64,000 nt of DNA. Source: Microbacterium sp. Root53. Lineage in GTDB: Bacteria; Actinomycetota; Actinomycetes; Actinomycetales; Microbacteriaceae. The DNA is taken from NCBI RefSeq assembly GCF_001426925.1, contig NZ_LMFR01000012.1:468656-532655 (forward strand). Reading direction: 5' to 3'. This document shows, piece after piece, positions 57,928 through 64,000 of this stretch. A program made the translations under genes and the position numbers. How positions within the stretch are numbered: the first letter of the stretch is position 1; every line of letters begins with the position of its first letter. The notes under the pieces were generated by a model. It saw only the letters and a list, made by a program, of their open reading frames with translations, made no database searches and was not told the DNA's origin.

Positions 57928-59847
57928 TCAGACGGTCGCGCGCTGCGGCACGAACACGCCCGCGAAGAACGCCGCGAGCGCGTCGGTGGCGTCGAGGGGA
58001 AGCACGTCGGCCACGTAGTGGTCCGGGCGGACGACCACGATCGCGCCGTCGCGGCTGATGCCGCGCGCCTCGAAGATGTCGTCGGCCGGATCGGCCGCGT
58101 AGACCTTCTCGTAGTCGACGACCTGGAACGGCCCCACCTTCGGCAGGAAGATCGCGGGGACGCGGTCCATCTCGACCCGCGGGTGGTCCTGCTGGTAGAT
58201 CACCTTGACGTCGAACCAGGCGTCGACGTCCGCGCCCTCCGGCGTGTAGGCGACGACGGGGGAATCCGGCGCCGAGGCCAGCCATTCCGCGAGCTCGGTC
58301 GTCTTCGAGGGCTCGCCGGCCGCGGCGGCGTCGGCGAACACGTAGATGCGCCAGCGGCCGTCCGCGCGGTGATGATGGCCGAGATGCTTGGGGTTGGCGT
58401 CGCAGACGCGCACGACAGGGTTCGACTTGAAGCGCTTGCCGACGGGGAACCCGGTCGCCAGCTCCTGGCGCGCCGCGCCGTCGATGATCATCGACGGCTC
58501 GTACTGGGTCATGAAGCCGGCCGGGAACTCGATGGTCTTCATGTAGAAGTCCTCGAGCGCCGACGGATCCTCCATCTCCTCGGGCTTGGCCGCCATGAGC
58601 GTCGACCACTTCTTGTCGAACTCGATCAGGTTCACGGCGACCTGCTGGCGCTCGGCCGAGTAGGTGTCCAGCAGCGACTCGGGCGCGCGGCCCTCGAGCA
58701 CGTGCGCCAGCTTCCAGGCGATGTTCCACCCGTCCTGCATCGAGACGTTCATGCCCTGGCCGGCCTTGGCGGAGTGCGTGTGGCACGCGTCGCCGGCGAT
58801 GAAGACGCGCGGCGTGCGGGCGCCGTCCTCGCCGACCGGCACGTCGTCGAACTTGTCGGTCACGCGGTGGCCGACCTCGTACACGCTGCGCCACGCGACG
58901 TTCTTCACGGTGAGCGTGTAGGGGTGCAGGATGCGGTTGGCGCGGGCCTCGACCTCCTCCTGGGAGGTCTGGCGGACGCGCCCGTTGTCGTCGTGGGGCA
59001 CCTCGCCGAGGTCGACGTACATCCGGAACAGGTGGTTCCCCTCGCGCGGGATGTGCAGGATGCTGCCGCCGTCGTGCGACTGGATCGCGCACTTGGTGCG
59101 GATGTCGGGGAAGTCGGTCTCGGCGAGCACGTCCATGACGCCCCAGGCGTGGAACGCCTGGTCGCCGACCAGCTTGCGCCCGATCGACTCGCGCACGCGG
59201 CTGCGCGCGCCGTCGGCGCCGACCACGTACTTCGCACGCACCGTGCGCTCCTCGCCCTCGGCGACGCCGGCCGAAGAGCCGGCGCCCTCGGCGCGGCGGA
59301 GGGTCACCTCGACGGGGTGCTCGCCGTCCTCGTCGACGCGGAGCGCGACGAACTCCCAGCCCCAGTCCGGCTCGAGGCGCCCCGGCGCGTTGCGCGCATA
59401 CTCGGCGAAGTAGTCCAGGACCCGCGCCTGGTTGACGATCAGGTGCGGGAACTCGCTCATGCCGTGCGGGTCGTCGGGCGTGCGTGCCGCGCGCACGATG
59501 TTCGCCGGGTTCTCGGGATCCGGCTTCCAGAAGCACATCTCCGTGATCCGATAGGCCTCCTCCGTGATCCGGTCGGCGAAGCCGAACGCCTGGAAGGTCT
59601 CGACGCTGCGGGCCTGGATGCCGTCGGCCTGACCCACCGCGAGCCGCCCCGGACGGCGATCGATGAGGCGGGTCGAGATGCCGCCGAACTGGGCCAGCTG
59701 CGCGGCCGCGATCATGCCGGCCGGGCCGGCGCCGACGATCAGCACGTCCATCTCGTCGGGAAGCTCCGGAGCGCGATCCAGGCCGATGCCCTCGGCGGGC
59801 TGCACCCGCGGGTCTCCCGACACGTAGCCATGGTGGTGGAACTGCAC
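57928..59847 (-). CDS. FAD aromatic monooxygenase, 3-hydroxybenzoate 4-monooxygenase-like, 639 aa
   Basis: A class A flavoprotein hydroxylase: LIVGAGPAGMIAAAQLAQFG (FAD ADP site, near residue 36), VVGADGARSRVRESIG (D-G motif) and RVFIAGDACHTHSAKAGQGMN (second FAD motif, G-D). The remaining C-terminal third is the thioredoxin-like domain of the phenol 2-monooxygenase group. At 639 aa it equals, as I recall, the Comamonas 3-hydroxybenzoate 4-hydroxylase; the product there is protocatechuate. The GTG start follows AGGAGA by 4 bases. Two IclR-type operator sites lie about 60-95 bases upstream of the gene. Confidence 0.83.
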   Translation of the reverse strand: MQFHHHGYVSGDPRVQPAEGIGLDRAPELPDEMDVLIVGAGPAGMIAAAQLAQFGGISTRLIDRRPGRLAVGQADGIQARSVETFQAFGFADRITEEAYRITEMCFWKPDPENPANIVRAARTPDDPHGMSEFPHLIVNQARVLDYFAEYARNAPGRLEPDWGWEFVALRVDEDGEHPVEVTLRRAEGAGSSAGVAEGEERTVRAKYVVGADGARSRVRESIGRKLVGDQAFHAWGVMDVLAETDFPDIRTKCAIQSHDGGSILHIPREGNHLFRMYVDLGEVPHDDNGRVRQTSQEEVEARANRILHPYTLTVKNVAWRSVYEVGHRVTDKFDDVPVGEDGARTPRVFIAGDACHTHSAKAGQGMNVSMQDGWNIAWKLAHVLEGRAPESLLDTYSAERQQVAVNLIEFDKKWSTLMAAKPEEMEDPSALEDFYMKTIEFPAGFMTQYEPSMIIDGAARQELATGFPVGKRFKSNPVVRVCDANPKHLGHHHRADGRWRIYVFADAAAAGEPSKTTELAEWLASAPDSPVVAYTPEGADVDAWFDVKVIYQQDHPRVEMDRVPAIFLPKVGPFQVVDYEKVYAADPADDIFEARGISRDGAIVVVRPDHYVADVLPLDATDALAAFFAGVFVPQRATV

Positions 59848-59905
59848 GGACTCTCCTACCTCTCGAGGCCCCGCGTCGTCGTGGAGCCGGACTCGCCACC
59901 TTCGG

Positions 59906-59941
59906 CGTTCGATAATCGAACGGCGCGTTCGCTTATCGATC
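59906..59941. promoter_or_regulatory. Paired IclR-type operators upstream of the monooxygenase gene
   Basis: CGTTCGATAATCGAACG (59906-59922) is a perfect 17-bp palindrome. A second site, GTTCGCTTATCGATC (59927-59941), matches the 15-mer at 11 of 15 positions; the two centres are 20 bases apart. The core is identical to the site at 57100-57114. Confidence 0.7.
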
Positions 59942-59981
59942 ACAGTGATTCTACGGAGCACACGCGTGCCGCGCAACCGGT

Positions 59982-59987
59982 TAGGAT
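59982..59987 (+). promoter_or_regulatory. Possible -10 box (TAGGAT) for the ThDP enzyme gene
   Basis: TAGGAT lies about 134 bases before the ATG at 60121, within a 273-base gap between divergent genes. A GAAAGG ribosome site stands close to the ATG. No -35 box was recognised. Confidence 0.3.
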
Positions 59988-60120
59988 CGTGACAGTCCGG
60001 ACTGGCCGCACGCCAGGACCGGTGCTCGAAAAAGGGGCACGAAGCCGACGGCGAGACACATACGGGAATCCGCAGTCCACCCGTCTCTCTCAGACACCGT
60101 CGTCTCGAAAGGCCTTCGCC

Positions 60121-61770
60121 ATGCCCACCGTCTCCGCACACGTCGCCGCCGCGCTCTCGCGCCACCTCGATCAGGTCTTCGGCCTGATGGGCAACGGCAA
60201 CGCCCACCTGCTGGACGCGCTGCTGCGCGACACCGGCGCCGCCTTCACCGCCGTGCGTCACGAGGTCGGCGCGGTCGTCGCCGCCGACGCGCACTTCCGC
60301 GTCTCGGGCCGGATCGCCGCCGCCACGACCACGTACGGCGCGGGATTCACCAACACGCTCACCGCGCTCGCCGAGTCGGCACAGGCGCGCATCCCGCTCG
60401 TGCTCGTGGTCGGAGACCAGCCGACGCACGGCCCTCGCCCGTGGGACGTCGACCAGATCGCGCTCGCGTCGGCCGTCGGCGTGCGCACGTATACCGTCGG
60501 CCGCCTCGACGCGGCCGCGACCACGGTGATCGCCATCGAGCACGCGCTGGCCAACCGCACCCCGGTCGTGATCGCCCTCCCCTACGACACCCCCACGCTC
60601 GACGCGGGCCCCATCCCGCCCCTGCCCGAGCCGCGCCTCCCCGGCCCCGTGATGCCGTCGGCGGACGCGCGCGCCGCGATCACCCGCGCCGCCGAGGCCC
60701 TCGCGGGCGCCGAGCGCCCCGTGCTGCTCGCCGGACGCGGCGCCTGGCTCGCGGGCGCCACCGACGCGCTCGGTCGGCTCGCGGCCGCCGCCGGGGCCGT
60801 GACCGCGACCACCGCCCTTGGCCGCGGCGTGTTCCCGGACGGCGAGCACGACCTCGGCGTCACCGGCGGCTTCGGCGCGCCTGGCGCGATGGATCTGATC
60901 CACGGCGCCGACGTGGTCGTGGCGATCGGGGCCAGCCTGAGCCCGTTCACGATGCGCTTCGGCGAGCTGCTCACGCCCGAGGCCCGGCTCATCCAGGTCG
61001 ACATCGCGCCGACCGCGACGCACCCGCGCGTGGGCGAGTACATCCGGGGCGACGCCCGGGCCGTGGCAGAGCTCCTGGCGGACGACGTCGCCCGGCTCCG
61101 CACGGCCCGCGGATCGTGGCGCGATTCCGTCGACGCCGCTCCGCTGCGGCGCCAGGTCGTCGAGGGCGAGTTCGCACCCGACGGCCGGCTCGATCCCCGC
61201 GCGGCGGCGGCCCGCATCGGCGAGCTGCTCCCGGCCGACCGGATCGTGGTGAGCGACGGCGGGCACTTCATCGCGTGGGCGAACATGTTCTGGGACGTCG
61301 CCTCGCCGGGCCGGATGGTGATGGTCGGCACGGCGTTCCAGTCGATCGGCCTGGGCTGGCCCAGCGTGGCCGGCGCGGTGCAGGCCGACCCCGAGGCGAC
61401 CGTGGTGCTCACCACGGGTGACGGCGGGGGCCTGATGGCGCTGGCCGACCTCGAGACCGCGGTGCGGGCCGCGCGCGGCCGCGGCATCGCCGTGGTCTGG
61501 AACGACGCGGCCTACAGCGCCGAGGTGAACCTCTATGGCCTGAAGGGCCTGCACGAGGGCCCGATGCGCATCCCTCAGGTCGACTTCGCGGCGCTCGGCC
61601 GCGCGGCCGGCGCCGAGGGGGTCGTGGTGGAGCGCCTCGCCGACCTCGAGCGTCTCGCGACCTGGGCCGCGGAGCCGGTCGCCACCCGCCCGTTCCTGCT
61701 GCTCGACCTGCGCATCTCGGGTGACGTGATCGCGCCGTACCAGCACGAGGTCATCCGCGTGAACTCCTGA
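60121..61770 (+). CDS. Thiamine-diphosphate-dependent enzyme of the acetolactate synthase/decarboxylase superfamily, 549 aa
   Basis: All three domains are present. The N-terminal Pyr domain has FGLMGNGNAHLLDAL and the activating Glu48 in VRHEVGAVVAADAHFR; the middle domain has RPVLLAGRGAWLAGA; the PP domain has the cofactor motif GDGGGLMALADLETAVRAARGRGIAVVWND starting near residue 433. The substrate-defining residues cannot be assigned, so it could be a benzoylformate- or phenylpyruvate-type decarboxylase, or an acetolactate synthase relative. The neighbours (aromatic hydroxylase, acid transporter) point to an aromatic 2-oxo acid (inference). Confidence 0.85.
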   Translation: MPTVSAHVAAALSRHLDQVFGLMGNGNAHLLDALLRDTGAAFTAVRHEVGAVVAADAHFRVSGRIAAATTTYGAGFTNTLTALAESAQARIPLVLVVGDQPTHGPRPWDVDQIALASAVGVRTYTVGRLDAAATTVIAIEHALANRTPVVIALPYDTPTLDAGPIPPLPEPRLPGPVMPSADARAAITRAAEALAGAERPVLLAGRGAWLAGATDALGRLAAAAGAVTATTALGRGVFPDGEHDLGVTGGFGAPGAMDLIHGADVVVAIGASLSPFTMRFGELLTPEARLIQVDIAPTATHPRVGEYIRGDARAVAELLADDVARLRTARGSWRDSVDAAPLRRQVVEGEFAPDGRLDPRAAAARIGELLPADRIVVSDGGHFIAWANMFWDVASPGRMVMVGTAFQSIGLGWPSVAGAVQADPEATVVLTTGDGGGLMALADLETAVRAARGRGIAVVWNDAAYSAEVNLYGLKGLHEGPMRIPQVDFAALGRAAGAEGVVVERLADLERLATWAAEPVATRPFLLLDLRISGDVIAPYQHEVIRVNS

Positions 61771-61785
61771 CAGCACAGAGACGGA

Positions 61786-61817
61786 GAGGCCGCCCCGGAC
61801 GGATCCGGGGCGGCCTC
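61786..61817. terminator. Bidirectional intrinsic terminator between the ThDP enzyme and transporter genes
   Basis: Perfect 14-bp arms GAGGCCGCCCCGGA (61786-61799) and TCCGGGGCGGCCTC (61804-61817) with a 4-base loop, followed by TTC. Confidence 0.85.
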
Positions 61818-61839
61818 TTCACGTCGACGCGGGGCTGCG

Positions 61840-63231
61840 TCAGCGCTTGTGCCAGACGTACATGCCGTGCGCCTGCTCGTCCTCGTGCTCGGGACCGAGC
61901 GGAAGACCGCGCCGGTCGCGCAGCAGCAGGGTCGCGGTCAGGCTCGCCGCCACCATGAGGAACAGGTACAGCGTCACGCCGTCGGTCGAGCCGGTGCCCG
62001 CCACGATCGCCTGCGCGATGGTCGGGGCGAACGCGCCGCCGATGATGGCGCCGATCGCGTACGAGATCGACACGCCCGAGAAGCGGACAGAGGCCGGGAA
62101 CAGCTCTGAGTACCACGCCGACTGCGGGCCGTACGAGAAGCCGAGGCCGATCGTCAGCAGGATCAGGCCGAGCGCGAGCAGGGCCACGCTGCCCGAGTTC
62201 ACGAGCGGGAACACCAGCAGCACCGCGACGCCGAGCCAGATCCAGCCCATCGTGTAGGTGACCTTGCGGCCGATCTTGTCGCTCAGCCAGCCGCCGATGA
62301 AGGTCGCGATAAGCCAGGTCACCGACGACAGCGTCACGGCGCCGAGCACCTCGCCCAGCGGCAGCCCGACGGGACCCTCGGGGTTCGACGCGTAGCGCTG
62401 GATGAAGCCGCCCGTCGTCATGTAGCCGACGGCGTTGTTCGCCGCGAACACGAACGCGCACAGGATCACCAGGGGTGCGAAGCGACGGAACAGCAGGCTG
62501 ATCGGGGCGCGCGCCTGCTCCTTGCGCTCGGCGATCTCCTGGAACACCGGGCTCTCCTCGACGCGGCGACGCACGTAGTGGCCCACGAGGATCAGCACGA
62601 AGCTGAACAGGAACGGGATGCGCCAGCCCCAGTCGAAGAACGAGTCACCCGGGAAGAAGAGCGTCATCAGCTGGTTCATGCCGCTCGCGAGCAGGAGGCC
62701 GATGGGCACGCCGATCTGCGGCATCGCGCCCATCAGGCCGCGGCGGTGCTTGGGCGCGTGCTCGACGGCCATCAGGACAGCGCCGCCCCACTCGCCTCCC
62801 GCCGAGATGCCCTGCAGGATGCGGAGCAGGATGAGGATGATCGGCGCGATGACGCCCGCCATCGCATACGTCGGAAGCACGCCGATCAACGTCGTGGCGG
62901 CACCCATCAGCACGAGGGTCGCGATCAGGACCGGACGGCGTCCGAACTTGTCGCCGTAGTGCCCGGCGAGGAAGGCGCCCAGCGGGCGGAACAGGAAGCT
63001 GATGCCCACGGTGGCGAACGAGATGATCGCGGCGCTGCCGGGGAACAGCTCCTTCCACGGCGCGAAGAACAGCGTCTCGAACACGACACCGGCGGCGAAC
63101 GCGTAGATGAAGAAGTCGTACCACTCGACGGTGGTGCCGACGACCGTGGCGAAGGCCACGCGGCGGCGGTCGGTGGAGCTGGAGATGGTGCCGGTCGGCG
63201 TGAGCGGACCGGACGCGTCTGGGGCAGACAT
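61840..63231 (-). CDS. MFS transporter, metabolite:H+ symporter (MHS) family, 463 aa
   Basis: Twelve hydrophobic helices. The MHS signature GTTVEWYDFFIYAFAAG is in helix 1 (about residue 33), followed by GHYGDKFGRRPVL (MFS loop motif D-x-x-G-R-K/R) and RILQGISAGGEWGGAVLM. This family takes up organic acids such as shikimate, ketoglutarate, proline/betaine or aromatic acids. By its neighbours it imports the aromatic acid used by the monooxygenase (inference). AAGGAGGT stands 4 bases before the ATG. Its upstream region carries two kinds of operator-like palindrome. Confidence 0.92.
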   Translation of the reverse strand: MSAPDASGPLTPTGTISSSTDRRRVAFATVVGTTVEWYDFFIYAFAAGVVFETLFFAPWKELFPGSAAIISFATVGISFLFRPLGAFLAGHYGDKFGRRPVLIATLVLMGAATTLIGVLPTYAMAGVIAPIILILLRILQGISAGGEWGGAVLMAVEHAPKHRRGLMGAMPQIGVPIGLLLASGMNQLMTLFFPGDSFFDWGWRIPFLFSFVLILVGHYVRRRVEESPVFQEIAERKEQARAPISLLFRRFAPLVILCAFVFAANNAVGYMTTGGFIQRYASNPEGPVGLPLGEVLGAVTLSSVTWLIATFIGGWLSDKIGRKVTYTMGWIWLGVAVLLVFPLVNSGSVALLALGLILLTIGLGFSYGPQSAWYSELFPASVRFSGVSISYAIGAIIGGAFAPTIAQAIVAGTGSTDGVTLYLFLMVAASLTATLLLRDRRGLPLGPEHEDEQAHGMYVWHKR

Positions 63232-63296
63232 CAGGACCTCCTTCGGTCGAGATTCTCCGGCGCATCGTCGCGCCGGGGTCGGGGGGGGGAACGCTT

Positions 63297-63331
63297 GTTC
63301 GGATATGGAACGCTACGTTCACATACGGAAT
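63297..63331. promoter_or_regulatory. Paired IclR-like operator sites upstream of the transporter gene
   Basis: GTTCGGATATGGAAC (63297-63311) and GTTCACATACGGAAT (63317-63331) share the frame GTTC-x(7)-GAA and have centres 20 bases apart, like the pairs at 57080-57114 and 59906-59941. They lie 66-100 bases before the transporter ATG. Confidence 0.5.
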
Positions 63332-63386
63332 CGGGCGATTCGGATGCGACGCTACACCACGACAGCCCTGGAGGGCCAGCATAATG

Positions 63387-63404
63387 TGACCGATCGATCG
63401 GTCA
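63387..63404. promoter_or_regulatory. 18-bp perfect palindrome upstream of the transporter gene (TetR-like operator)
   Basis: TGACCGATCGATCGGTCA is fully symmetric. On the minus strand it is followed by CATTATGCT, where TATGCT may be the -10 box of the transporter promoter, so a bound protein would block it. Its form is typical of TetR-family operators, but no TetR gene is in the window. Confidence 0.55.
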
Positions 63405-63460
63405 GTAAGTCCGCGGCGACAGCCGCCCCTTGACGCGATCCCGCGGGAGGTGCGTGAGGA

Positions 63461-64000
63461 TCAGGACCCGAAGCCCTCGCCGATGAGCTCGATGAGCTCC
63501 TCGCGGTCCTCGACGGGTAGGAACGCGCCGGCCGCCGCGTTCAGCTGGAAGGTCTCGAGGTCGTCGAGCCCGTAGCCGAACACGGCGACGAGCTGGGCCA
63601 GCTCCCGGGTCAGCGAGGTGCGGCTCATCAGGCGGTTGTCGGTGTTGACCGTGACCGCGAACCCGAGCTGGTAGAGCAGGTCGAACGGGTGGTCCTCGAG
63701 CGTCTTGCCCCAGGCCGCGACCGCGCCCGTCTGGAGGTTCGACGAGGGCGACAGCTCGAGGGGGATCTCGCGGTCCCGCACCCACCGCGCGAGGTCGCCG
63801 AAGCGCACCCGCACCTCCTCGCCTTCGCGGCTGACGACCTCGAGATCCTCGGCCAGGCGCACGCCGTGACCGAGCCGCAACGCGCGCCCGTCGATCAGCG
63901 CGGAACGGATCGAGTCGAGCCCCGCCCCCTCGCCCGCATGGATCGTGGTGGGCAGGAACGCGTGGGCGACGATGTCGATCGCCTCGCGGTGCCCCGAGGC
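63461..64000 (-). CDS. Adenosine deaminase, N-terminal part outside the window
   Basis: Only the last 179 codons are present; the frame is open to the window end. TIHAGEGAGLDSIRSAL holds the catalytic H-A-G-E, RLGHGVRL the next metal-site histidine, ELSPSSNLQTGAV and VTVNTDNRLMSRTSL the final aspartate (N-T-D-N). These are the deaminase motifs in order, so the protein converts adenosine to inosine, or is a close relative. Codon use is like its neighbours. It converges on no gene within the window and ends about 55 bases right of the 18-bp palindrome. Confidence 0.92.
   Translation of the reverse strand, partial: ASGHREAIDIVAHAFLPTTIHAGEGAGLDSIRSALIDGRALRLGHGVRLAEDLEVVSREGEEVRVRFGDLARWVRDREIPLELSPSSNLQTGAVAAWGKTLEDHPFDLLYQLGFAVTVNTDNRLMSRTSLTRELAQLVAVFGYGLDDLETFQLNAAAGAFLPVEDREELIELIGEGFGS

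Noticed and set aside
57928..61776. A 1282-codon minus-strand frame covering the monooxygenase and the opposite ThDP gene
   Set aside because: Only the part after the GTG at 59847 encodes a flavoprotein. The rest is the antisense of the ThDP enzyme, whose plus-strand motifs are unambiguous.

Overview
The window looks like a chromosomal segment of a high-GC Gram-positive actinobacterium, most likely a member of the Microbacteriaceae such as Microbacterium. I infer this from the very high GC content, GTG starts with 4-base ATGA/GTGA overlaps, many -10 boxes placed 6-7 bases before the start codon (leaderless genes), a fused RmlC-RmlD protein, and a branched-chain 2-oxoacid dehydrogenase/leucine cluster with the same gene set as the Mycobacterium tuberculosis Rv2495c-Rv2502c region. 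No rRNA, tRNA, CRISPR array, integrase or transposase was seen.

Region 1 (1-18740) is a cell-envelope glycan locus. It holds two family 2 glycosyltransferases, an unusual short-chain dehydrogenase, two large polytopic glycosyltransferase-like membrane proteins, the dTDP-rhamnose genes rmlA, rmlB and rmlCD, a secreted repeat protein, a UDP-glucose dehydrogenase, a Wzm/Wzt-type ABC exporter, a further glycosyltransferase and an LCP ligase. Together they can make dTDP-rhamnose and UDP-glucuronate, build a polymer, export it and attach it to the wall.

Region 2 (18769-32852) is housekeeping. It holds purK and purE, a PH-domain membrane protein, birA, an acyl-CoA carboxylase (beta, epsilon and a distant alpha subunit that BirA should biotinylate), a two-component locus whose response regulator is broken by a 34-bp tandem duplication, a Pr6Pr-type membrane protein, an RNA uracil methyltransferase and a Maf pyrophosphatase.

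Region 3 (33149-42683, minus strand) is one tightly coupled operon for leucine/branched-chain catabolism: BCKDH E1alpha, E1beta and E2, methylcrotonyl-CoA carboxylase, MaoC-type hydratase, CitE-type lyase and acyl-CoA dehydrogenase. It has no E3; the flavoprotein next to it lacks the E3 redox cysteines. Region 4 (44471-47487) holds purine nucleoside phosphorylase, a phosphohexomutase and a Met/Cys-rich copper protein.

Region 5 (49024-57005) is a mannitol PTS locus: two HPr proteins, an MtlR-type regulator, an orphan IIB protein, Enzyme I, EIICBA(Mtl) and mannitol-1-phosphate dehydrogenase. Region 6 (57136-63231) is an aromatic-acid locus: an IclR regulator, a 3-hydroxybenzoate-hydroxylase-like monooxygenase, a ThDP enzyme and an MHS-family transporter, linked by shared operator-like palindromes. 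A partial adenosine deaminase closes the window.

The most unusual feature is a pair of endonuclease-like (DUF559/Vsr-fold) genes with winged-helix N-termini, at 22161-22982 and 47993-48922. Each is bracketed by two copies of its own 73-76-bp quasi-palindromic repeat, in the same layout but with unrelated repeat sequences. This is my best candidate for an undescribed genetic element.
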